Of a stretch of 64,000 nt of DNA, positions 47,701 through 59,700 are shown in pieces. The position numbers were made by a program, and so were the translations under genes. The notes under the pieces are model-generated. The model had not been told where the DNA came from, did not search any database, and saw only the letters and a program-made list of their open reading frames with translations. Numbering within the stretch: position 1 is the first letter of the stretch; the number at the start of each line of letters is the position of its first letter. Source of the stretch: Undaria pinnatifida (Eukaryota; Sar; Phaeophyceae; Laminariales; Alariaceae); assembly GCA_012845835.1 (NCBI GenBank), contig JABAKD010000014.1:2963710-3027709 (forward strand), read 5' to 3'.

Positions 47701-50700
47701 AGGGGCACAGTGAGGACAGGAGTAAAGCAGAGGCAGGATCTCAGGAATCGCGAAACGAGACATGTCGGTTTTCTTATAAGGGTGCAGTGGAATATAAAGA
47801 AGTATTATTGCACAGCGCTCTGCTGCGAAAAAGCGACAGGCGACCCGGTGGCATATTTTCGAGGCGTAACGTCGCCGACGTTTGGTATGTACAGTAGTAG
47901 TGGTTTTGTTAATTACAAACACAAACAATTGTATGTGTACCCCCCCCCACCCCCCCCTCCCTAAGGGTGTTCGACACACTTTCAACCCCCCACGCTTCCC
48001 CTCCCCCCGCCTCCCCTCCCCCCCCTCCCTAATATCCCTACGACCGTGCATGATTACGAGTACGCCCCCCCCCCCGTCGCCCACATGAAGACAAATAACA
48101 AAGCACGCCTTCGATCCACCCTCGCTCGACACCCCCTGCCCCCACTTTCCGCCAACAGGCAGTTTCGGAGCGCCAGAAGGAGCGTGGAGGCAAGGACGAC
48201 GTCCCCTATATCCTCGCATGCACGGTTAGGAGTTTCCTGCAGTGCAATGCAGCGATTGATATTGAGTGCAAGGGGATCGCCAGTGCGTGCGTGGACCGTG
48301 CTTCAAACGCGCGACGGATTTGTTTTTGGGCGAAGGCATGGAAGCAATTCCTATAGAGATTGTGCCCGCGTTGCTCAATAATCAGTGACACAGATTCTCT
48401 GTCTGCGGAGTTTTGGTTTGTTGGCGGTCTCCCCTCACCCCCTTCCCCATTCAACCAATGAACACCCCCGCCCCTACCCCCACCCCCACCTCCCCCAACC
48501 CTCGCCCCCGGATGTTTTGTCGAGCGCCACAAAGAAATACACAGGGCAGGCGATAAAACTCCTAGGCAATAATAACGCGCACGAATTCAGACTTGTCTGC
48601 AGTACGATTGAGCTTATGGTATTGGGCTTTTGGGGCCGGATAACCAGCGTGCGGACTATGTTTTTGAAGGCGCAATGTACAACGAGGCTTATGAGACTGG
48701 GCTTTGGGTGCCGGATAACCGGTGTGTGGACTATGCTTTAAAGGCACGATGTACAATGAGGCTTATGGGACTGGGCTTTTGGGGCCGGATAACCAGTGTG
48801 TGCACTATGTTTTAAAGACGCAATCGATACGTTCGCTGGAGAGGTGTAAGCTGTTCCATGCGATGTTGTGGTCGAGTTGCTGTGGTCTAATGGATGCAGA
48901 AATGTCGATCCGGCCAACGGTGTTTGTGCGTAAACCAGTGGTTTTTAGCGTGTGGTTGGAGGACGGAGTAGCGAGCAGAGGCTAGTGTGGACGGCAGTGC
49001 AGGTATATTGCTGCAGGTTTCGGTTCTGTTGGGTGAATTGGCAGGGAGACTTGGTAGAGGTAGCCGATTGGTCATTGAGGTCGCAGATGGTGATTCATTT
49101 TAGTTTTAATCACGCCCCCGTTCGTCATATCAGTCGCCGAAACGTGGCAATTATGGTCGTGATTGCCGACGATAACCGTGAAAAGGAAAAACAACAAAAG
49201 CGTCGATTTGTTTTTCGGCATCTTTGCGCGCAAAACAGGGCCATCGTGTGTTGGGAATGCAACACCATGCACCCCCCTCACGACAGAAAAAACGACGTGC
49301 GTGTTGACTTAATGTAAGCATATTTTCCATGGGAGAATAACGGGGTGATCGGGCATTGACAATGCAACAACACGAGGAACACCAGCACCTGCCCCGGGAT
49401 TTAAACCGGGGATGTGTACGGAGTGAGAATATATCCGCGGAGCGGTTTTTCACGGAGCGGTTCGATCAAACCGCACCGCTCCGTGACATTTGTAGTGGCG
49501 GATATCCGCTCCGTGACAATCCGTGACCTTTCCCAAAAGCGGATATATCCTATCCTCTCCGCTCCGTGACACACTGGAAAAATCCGCTCCACTCCGTGAC
49601 ATTTTCAAGGGCGGATACGTATCCACTCCGCAATAATCCCGTGAGTTTCTCGATGTGCGGATATCCGCTCCGTGACATTATAAAAAAAAAACGCTCCGCT
49701 CCGTATGGATTATAACTGCGTGGTTGAAACCGTGAAAAGTGTTTTTTCTACGGAACGGTTCGACCCACTCCGTAGGTATTCCGCAGCATATCTCACGGAT
49801 CAAACCGCTGAAAGTCGCCTTTTTTTTCACGGTCGAAATTGTCTAGAATGCTGGATGACCTACCGTAGAACGACTTGATATCACAGTGTATTCCTCGCAT
49901 GGCGCCCATATTGGCGGCATCCATCCCCCGCCCGGCGTAAACAACGTAATATGAACAGGTGGTCGTTTTGTTGTTCACTCATAAAGACAGACCCCGGCAT
50001 TGTATTTCCGGATAGCGGATTTGAGCAGATGGAGAGGCTGCGAGCGGGAAGCCGAGCAGCCGAGTGTCGGAACGAGCGCCACAGGGCACGGCTTGCATCT
50101 CTCCGTGCGGGGGACGGGGCTCGCAGGGGCAAAGAACGGGGAAAGCTTGGAAGATGGCGCCGCGCGCGGCGAGGGTGATCGCGAGGGCAGCATGCATGAG
50201 TCTCGACCAGAACGACAACAAACAAAACTTTCTATTTTAGTGTTCGCCACACCCCAAAGGACGCCATCTGGTTCGCTGGGTGGATCGGTTTGAGGTTTGT
50301 TACTTTTATCGTGCACAAATACATTGTGGGTTCATGGGGAGGGTGTTGGTGGACTTTTTTGCTGCTGTGTGCGGCGCTGTACTACTGCTGTGCCAGGTAC
50401 TATCATACGCCCTGCTGTAGTGTTGATAGTACAGGGTGGCACCGTCGTCGATCGCCCGCCGTCGGACGTCCGTCAATGCAGTACTGTTTTTGTTGTAGAT
50501 ATTTGTGCCAGGCGATGTCACGCGGGCAACCAGCACTAAAGCGGGATATCTACTGCTGCTGCTAAAGCGCGTGCATTCTCATACCGTATCATTTGCGACA
50601 ACCGGCACTACTACACATGAAGAGATACCAGGGGGGTCCGATTTTTTTTTTCCGACACCTCACGTCAAATTATTCAACTTCGAGGCTCCCGACAGGAGGG

Positions 50701-53700
50701 GGGGTACCTGACACCGTCCCCTCCCCTAAACGCTATACTAAGTCCTATATAAAATCGAACGCGCATACCCAATCCTATATACAACCGAACACACTAAATC
50801 CTATATAAAACCGAACACCCACTAAATCCTATATAAAACCGAACACAGCCGTATTGAGTGGTACTACCATATGAGCTCGCTCCTAGATGGAGCAGAACGC
50901 CCCGAAGAGCCGTGGGATCGACAGGTTTCATCGCGCGGCGCGCGTACAACTGTTCGCTGTAGCTGCGGTAAAGCCTTGAAACCTTATTGTGTTGTATCTA
51001 GTACCGGTGGTATCCGGTATCAAACTCGTTCCTGTGGCATCTGGTACCACATGTCGTACCACTAGGGTACCACCGGTATATATTGTCAGGCTTGCCTTGC
51101 GGCCGCGTTGTAGCACAGTCCTTGCTCGCACATGCAAATCGTGGCAGTAAAACGCTTCCCGCAGCTACAACAGCAGTCGAACACTGCGAGCCGTTGCTTT
51201 GTGTGTGTCATGACGTTGCCGCTGGGGCGACTTGAATGCTGCCGTATTTTGACGAGGCATCTATTCATGGTTGTTTAAGATCCTCTTAATGCTGTACTGC
51301 ACAGCACCGAGCGGTACTTACTATAAAAATTAAAATACACTCCAGCTGTGAGATCGAATATTTTGTCGAAACTCATCTTTGCAAGCTGTGTGTGATACTC
51401 CGATCGCGCACCGACCAACGATTGACGGCGCCTGATGTCGTTGACACCTCGTCTGCTACCTGCGTTTGTACATGTCCTGTGTGTCATTGTCGCCACCCTC
51501 GAAAAAATATAGTCATGTCTCATGTACATACGAGGGATGTGTGTGATATGATGTTACGCTTTGTTCGCCTTGTTGTGAGGGTGTGCCTCTTGGGAACGAT
51601 TGTCACACCAATAAACAAGAAGAAAAAAATGGGGGAAAACTTGCTTTTCGTCCCCTCCGGGGCGGGGGGGGGGGGGGTAGCTAGGTGTATGCTGTCCCAA
51701 TCCCCGGGCCCCGCTTAGGATACGGCTTTTTTCTCTCATATTTATTTCCCGCCTCCACTACGCCGGATTGCCCGGAAGGACAAGAGGGAAGAGGGGGCGG
51801 GGCGGACCCTGAGAGAACAGCACGTCGAATATTTTGTCGAAACTCATCTTTGCAAGCTGTGTGTGATACTCCGATCGCGCACCGACCAACGATTGACGGC
51901 GCCTGATGTCGTTGACACCTCGTCTGCTACCTGCGTTTGTACATGTCCTGTGTGTCATTGTCGCCACCCTCGAAAAAATATAGTCATGTCTCATGTACAT
52001 ACGAGGGATGTGTGTGATATGATGTTACGCTTTGTTCGCCTCGTTGTGAGGGTGTGCCTCTTGGGAACGATTGTCACACCAATAAACAAGAAGAAAAAAA
52101 TGGGGGAAAACTTGCTTTTCGTCCCCTCCGGGGCGGGGGGGGGGGGGGTAGCTAGGTGTATGCTGTCCCAATCCCCGGGCTCCGCTTAGGATACGGCTTT
52201 TTTCTCTCATATTTATTCCCCGCCTCCACTACGCCGGATTGCCCGGAAGGACAAGAGGGCAGAGGGGGCGGGGCGGACCCTGAGAGAACAGCACGCCGCC
52301 CGATGCGAGTGTGCCTTTCCAGTGTGTTGTCCCGTTCTAAAAAGTACACGCTGGCGTTTTTTTTAATATTTTGTGTTGATTTATCAGCTGATATTATTAC
52401 CAGGTATTATATATCATTATATACCGATTCGTAGCCGTTTTATTTTGAAAAAAAAAACTTATAAACACGTCAACGGTGAGTTCGATAATTTTGGCTCGAT
52501 ACTCATCTTTGCAAGCTGCGTGATACACCTTATTTATTTCAAGATCTGCTTCTAGCTGTAGTAGCTGCTTCCGGCAAATGAGGCACACACATGCACTGCC
52601 CACTCAGCCGTGATCCATCAACCAGCAAATAAATAATAAATGCCCGGTCCGATGGATTATATCCCGACTGGTGGATCACCACCTCCTTCTGTTCCTGCGA
52701 CGCCCACACCAGCAGCAGCAGCAACCTGCTGCTATTGCGATACCTGCCCCTGCTATAACAACAGCTGCTGCAACGCCTGCACCTGCTGTTCATATTTCAT
52801 CTGAAGAGAACTAGTTGTCTTTTGGTGGCGGCTTCCCATGCGACAGCATCAGCAGCAGCAAGCTTTCGACAACGACACACAAAGGTGAATGTTGCTGCAA
52901 GTTTCGGCCAAAAGATGCCGCCTGTCTGGCCCTACTTAGCGATCCTTCAACGGCGATTCCGTCTGGGCCGAACCATGCAAGAGCGTCAAATGCGGCCTGA
53001 AGCGCGGAGAAGGCGAGGAGTGTCCCCTGTACAATGGTACCAAGACTTTGATCAGACACTGTGCTGAAGGATCACGAAGCAGAGTGGGAGTTGGCTGTCG
53101 CCGCGAGCAGCAGATCAGCACAGGCAAAGGGTCAGCGCGCAGAGGCGCTCGTCGAGGCATCAGGTGGGTAGTTGCGAGGATCGTGCTTCTAATTGTTTGA
53201 GAAAGAAGGCAAGAGTTTCTTGGTGGGACGAAAAACACTCCTGACGCCGTCGGAGATATAAGTTGTTTATATACTTCAAGTAGAGAGTAGCGTATAGCGT
53301 AGATGTCGTTGCGATATATCATACGAGGGTGGTAATGAGGAGGGTGACAGACGCCTTCGACTGGTCGAACTCCTGACTGCATTAAGCTACTGCATTGGCG
53401 GTTCTTGTATTATTGTCATGCTTGCGTTCTCGTGCTCAACCTGATGCACACAGCTAGCTGCAATAATACAAGAAGCACGGGGAAGTAGTTCAGCTTTTGA
53501 GTATTTTTCATTCATCGATGCGCGTCGGCGTAGAAACGCGTAGAAACCTTGCATGAATTGCTCCTGGTTCATTTTACTACGTACCTGGTACTACATTGTA
53601 CGCACCTTGCATGGCCTGTACGTACCCTATATAGTGCTCTTCCTTTATCGCACTACCAGGCTGGTGAGTTTCGTATTATAGCAACATACATATAATACGT

Positions 53701-56700
53701 GGTCGACGTACTGCTATTTATAGTACACTAACTGTAGTACCATTGTCATTAATCGGCAATGGTGCCAGGTGTGGCTTATACGTTTGGCCTGCTTCCATGC
53801 GGGAGGGGGTTATCAACGCGCTAAAGAAGTGCTTGGTAGAAGGTAGGTTCTTATTTCTGTCATTGCATATGAGTGTGGTTGGTGCATTGATGCGTGGAAA
53901 TATCAGTTTTGGTGGAGAACACCGAAACCTTTCAACACACGTATACGTGGTCAACGTTCGCACGTATTCGTGGTCAACGTTCTATTTATAGTACACTGAA
54001 AATAGCATGGAAAATAGCGGGGGGTTGTTCCTCATGAAGGGCACTGGTTGTATACAACTCTACCAACACTAAAAAAATCAGTTATGTAAAAAACAAAACA
54101 AAGATAATTGCTCTCGTGATGGTGTACGTGCGGGTCGCGGGTCTCCGTGTGCCATCCTCCTCCTGCTGCCGTTCTCCGTGGCCGCCTCATCGCCTTAGCT
54201 CATTCAGCCAGCTCCCTCGCACGTGCGCTCGTTGACACTCAATCCCACAGTCGGCACAAAAAAAAAATGCCTCTCGCGGCCTGTTGTGCTGGTCTGAAAA
54301 ATAACCACTGAAAATAGCATGGAAAATAGCGGGGGGTCGTTCCTGATGAAGGGTATACTTTTATCATACCAACACTACAAAAATCACTGACGAAAAAAAT
54401 TAACTGCTCTCGTGATGGTCTTCATGCGGGTCGCGGGTCTCCGTGTACCATCCTCCTGCTGCCGTTCTCCGTGGCCACCTCATCGCCTTAGCTCACTCAG
54501 CCAGCCCCCTCCCACGTGCGCTCGTTGACACTCAATCCCAGTCGACTCCAAAAACAAATGCCCTTAGCTGCCTGCGGTGCTGGTCTGAAGAATAACCAAC
54601 CGAACCACGTACGACCCAACTCTCGTACCGCCATGCCTCGATCACACCATCACACCACCACCACCACAACCGCCACCGCCACCACCATCACCACCGCCGC
54701 CGCAGAAGTACGTTCCCAGTACGGGCTGGTGATGATGGTGGTAGTGGGTGGGTGGGTGGTGGTGGTGGTGGTGGTGAACGACTGTGTATGAATGGTGATG
54801 GTGATATGGTACGACGATAAGGATAGACGACGTGCGTTTGTTGTGTGTATGGATGGAAATAACAGTTTAGTTTGTGAAGACCCCCCCCCCCCTCCTCCGG
54901 CCAACCGGCTGGGCAAATCGGACATATCACGAGCAAGCTCTACTAATTCAAAACGGTTTTGGACGCGGTCAGAGGTGGATGGATGTCATTAATAGGCGCG
55001 TCTGTAGCCGCCGGTTTGGTCGAAACTGGCTCCGTGTTGGTTGGGTTGGTTAGGTTTGAGGGGCCAGCGTCGATGCACACAGACAAACGTCCTCAATAAG
55101 TCTGCGCTGCAAGCCTGTTTGCATTACTTTTTTCGGAATTTTTCTCGCAGACAACGTGAGCACAGCTGACCGCAAGATAAGGAGAGACTACGTCGCAGCG
55201 CTGTCGCTTCGCTCCATCGCCTGCTTCTCATTATAATCGACTAAACTAGCGTCATATTGTACTCGGAGTATTTGACGACATTTTATTCCTTTTTCCATTG
55301 CTGGGTCATGATATTTTTATTTTTCGTTTATTTTCTTTCTTTTGTTTTGCTTGCCAAGCAGAGCAGGAGCATCGCCAGAGCGGAGAGCGTGATGAGTGCA
55401 GCTTGGGGAGAGGGGAAAGAGGCTGGGCACCGCGTGGGTAAGCAAACACCCCGACAGCGAGGACGAGATTGTCGGGGGGTTGGGATGAGCTGGTACGGCT
55501 GAACCCAGCCATTGGAAACGAAGGCATCATGATGTCGTTGAGTAGAAAAAACGATTTAATGTGACGACAACACACACAATACGTTGGTGGCGTGTGTTTG
55601 CCGTGCTGTGCTCGTCATGTATGATACAGCAGTAGTGTACATACTGCAGTATTCACGACTATTGCATAACAACGCATTATCGTTGTCTACGCTCCAAATG
55701 TGATATGGATCTCATCATACCTGATAATAATATATATTAGCTGTATAATCCAGGCACTAACATTATTGTGTATACGAAAGGCGGCTGGAATATCGGAGCA
55801 GGCATAAGACGCAAGAAATAATCACAAGAGCATGTATACCCTGATGTGTACGACAGAAGACTGGAGGGGTCCTAAATTATATTATAAAAATTAAAATACA
55901 CTCCAGCTGTGAGATCGAAGATTTCGTCGAAACTCATCTTTGCAAGCTGTGTGTGATACTCCGATCGCGCGCATTACGAGTTGTGTGTCCTCATTAAGGA
56001 TATAGGTCGGCGACTCCCCTTACAGCTACAGTGTAGCTATCAGGGTCAACAGGATGATTTTAGTCAGTCTGTGCGCGGAAACTATAAAACCCGTTTCTGA
56101 GGGGGACAAAATCTGACAGCTGTGAAGGGAAAGCGGGGGCCTGGTTTTGATCAAAAGCGAGCGGGTTTGGAGGGGGGCGGGGGGGGGGGGGGGGGGGGGA
56201 AGGGGCAATTTGTGCATGTAAGCTATAAATCCTTTCGAGGGGATAAATCTGACGGTTTTGGCACCAGTATATTATTGGGGGCGGGGGGGGGGGGGGGGGG
56301 GCAGCTCAATATGTGCCTGGAAACTATACATTATTTCGAGGGGATAAATGTGACATTTTTGGAAATAATACATCAGTTTATCATGTATATCCTGGGGTAA
56401 GTCGTACAATCAGTGAGTAAAGAGAGGGTGGTATATGTAATACATTCCAGAAAAATGCGATATCTTCATGATCTGCTTGGTGGTACATACTGTGTAGACA
56501 AGAATCGTTAACATTTGAAACCCACGGACAGATCGGCGTGTATAGAAGACGTGATCGACATACGTACATGTCATGATACGCACCTAATCTTCTCTTCTAC
56601 TATCCGTTCACGAATCTAATTTCTCTAAATTCCTCCGGCAAATCACGATCAAGAGCCCCCAAGGCTGCAAGGGCTTAACTCGGAAGGACGTCGTCAACGC

Positions 56701-59700
56701 CTGCAAGTCTCTCGGCCTCGACACGGTCAAGTGCCGTGGACACCGAGCCAAAGCGAAATCATGTGCGCGTTGGGCCTAGCCGTCGCTTCGTCAAAGTGCA
56801 CCCCCCTCCCTGCAAGACGCTGGTCGGGGAGGGTGCTTCTTCTCTCGTGGGGGGCTTTAGCCACTCAGCCGTGCTCTTTGGTGAACAGCCAGACAGCGAT
56901 GAAGAACATACGCGCGAAAGCGCTACGAAGCCTTGCTGCAAAGGCGCAGGCTGTTGTTGGCGCGGGGGGTGTGGGGCATGCAGTCTAGAGTGGTGCTCGC
57001 GAAACGTGATTAGCCAAGTGTGGATGTGCAGCTGTCCTCTCGTCAAGGCTGTGTATGGGGCAGTATACACAGTTCCTGCGGGCAGGTTGTTGTTTGATTC
57101 TGCTTGCGTCCCGTCCTGGATTTATTTTACTCTGTCAACAGCAGCAGTTATGCATGGTATGCAGAGATACGCCTGATTTGTAAACCACCTTTGGTTTTCG
57201 TTTCTCCTTGCATGATGTGTTAGCATTAGCGGTATCGCGAATATCGAATCAATCTGTTTTCCTCGCCTGTTGTTGCTGTTTTGGCCCGTGTCTCGGCCTG
57301 TGAACGCCCCTTGGTTACCTCATGGGCAAGGCGGGCGTCAACGTCATGGTAGTAGTACTTACAGTACACATCATATGATGGGCCGCCGCCCGGGCCGGCC
57401 CGCAAAAACGCGTGGGCCGTCTCGTGGGCAAGGTGGACTTCGTCATCGCAGCAGCAACAGTACACCACATTTCATGGGCCGCGGCCCGGGCCGGCCTGTC
57501 AAAACTCGTGGGACGCCTCATGGGCTGCGCAGAGCGGTATAAAGCCCACATCCCACGGGCCGCTGCCCGGCCCGACCCATGAAACTCCGAGTCGATGGGC
57601 CGCGGCCCGACCCGGCCCATCAAATTTTCAGATGATGGGCCACGGCCCGGCCTCACCCATCAAATTTCCACATGATGGGCCGCGACCCGGCCCGGCCCAT
57701 CAAATTTTCAAAGCTCTCGGCCGGGCCAAGCCCAGCCCACCAAGTTTTCAAAACTCTCGGCCCGACCCAGCCCGGCCGGGCCCGGCCCATTAAACTTTCA
57801 ACTAAATCTCGGCCCGGCCCGGCCCGGCGCACACTTTCGGCCCATGGCATGCCCTGAAAAAAACGTATTACATTACTCCCATTCAAAGACGTGGCGTACC
57901 CACGGCGGTGGCAGCGCAAAATCACGATAAATATCATTATTTCCTTGCGTCAAGTCGCACCACCAAACATCACGGATTTAACGCCAAAAGACACCCGTCC
58001 TCATTGATGCAACACCTGCGCCGCTATTTGGCAAAAACACGCTTCTTTAAGTAACCCAGTCAAACAGGGGAACGGATGGAAACTCCGCAAGCGCACATCT
58101 GCCCACTCAGGTTGTACACCATCCGGAACCCTGCCGCCATCGTGAACACGTCCCCGCCGTCCCCGCCCCTCGACAAAAATGCGGGACGGGAGGTTATCTA
58201 TCCAAGCGATGCTCAGCCTCCCGTAACACAGGTCGGCGAAAAGAAGGGTAACGAATTGCGGTAGAACATGCACAAGGCCGCGGATGCTGTCAAACATTTT
58301 AAGCACGAAACCGTTCCGTCGTTATTCTCTGAAAAAGTTTTTTGCCTGTCCTTAGCCGGCAAACTTTACGCTTAGTGTCGGAATTTTTATCTCGTTGACA
58401 TGCCGAATGCCCCATCCCCGCCGTCATATTTCGTCTGGTATTGAACGAACTAGTTGGCGAAAATTGGCGAAAACACAATTTACGAAGGTTTTTTTTCAAC
58501 TACCCCTGCGACAACAAAGTTTCGCAGAAGGGATAACGTCAATCTGCCATGGACCACACTCCCCCCCTCCCCCCCCCCCCACTATTACATACTAACCAAG
58601 GCGAAGCTCTCCCCCCCAGAGCTATATATTTCGTCTCCGAGATACTTCGCGTATCTACCGAACCCTGAAAATACAGAGGTGTCGAAAGAAGGTCGTCGGC
58701 CGTTACTTTGGGGTTGACCAGAATGTACGAGGGAGAAGGCATGCTTACCATGATGGTTGTGCTGTGTAATTGGATATGGAAGAACGAGTACGCAGCTAAG
58801 AGGTGGAGAGAAACAGTAGTAGGAAACTTATTCAAGAAAGGTGATGAGGCTGACCCGGGGAACATTCCGAGGCATGACGCTAATAAGCACGGGCAAACAT
58901 TCTGTATGATTTTGAACGATAGAAATTGGAACGATGTTGAAGAAGGACAAAAAAATAAGCGAACGGCAAGCAGGATTTAGGCCAAACCGTAGTTGCGTAG
59001 ACCATGTGTAGACATTAGGTAAGATAATTCAAGGTAGGAAAGACGCCGGGCTAACGACGTACTGTTTCTTCCTAGATGTACAGAAGGCCTATGACACAGT
59101 ATGGAGGAATGGGTTGTGGAAAAATAGGTGGGAAATTGGGATCAGAGGAAAGATGCGGAGAATGATGAAAAAGAGGATGGAATGGGCGACAAGTGCTTGC
59201 TGTGATGCTGGACGGGGAAATATCAAAATATGTTGATTTTTATAAGGAGTTGCCCAATGATGTACACTGTCGCCCAATCTATTCAAGGTATATGTGAATG
59301 ACATGATAGTAGCAGTCGAAGCAGCAAAGCAAGGAGCCACGATGGGAGAAGATACGGTGTCGGGGTTGATGTTTGCGGATGATTTCTTTGGGACATCAGA
59401 AGCACCCGAAGGATTGCAGAATCAGATTGAGAAAGCACTAGAATACACTAGGAAATGGAGAATGACAGCGAACGTGAAAAAATGCGCAGTATTAGTTGTT
59501 GTGTGTAACGAAGATAAGGTGAACCCGGTAAATTTCAAATGGAATTGGGGAGAAGATGAACTACCGATCGTAGGCCACTATACGTACCTTGGCGTAGAGA
59601 TGTCAAAGAACTGCTCTTGGGATGCACACATAGCGAAAGTAATAGGAAAGGATAAATCAGAAGTACCAGGTAGGCAAGATGCATGCGATCCTCATAGACT

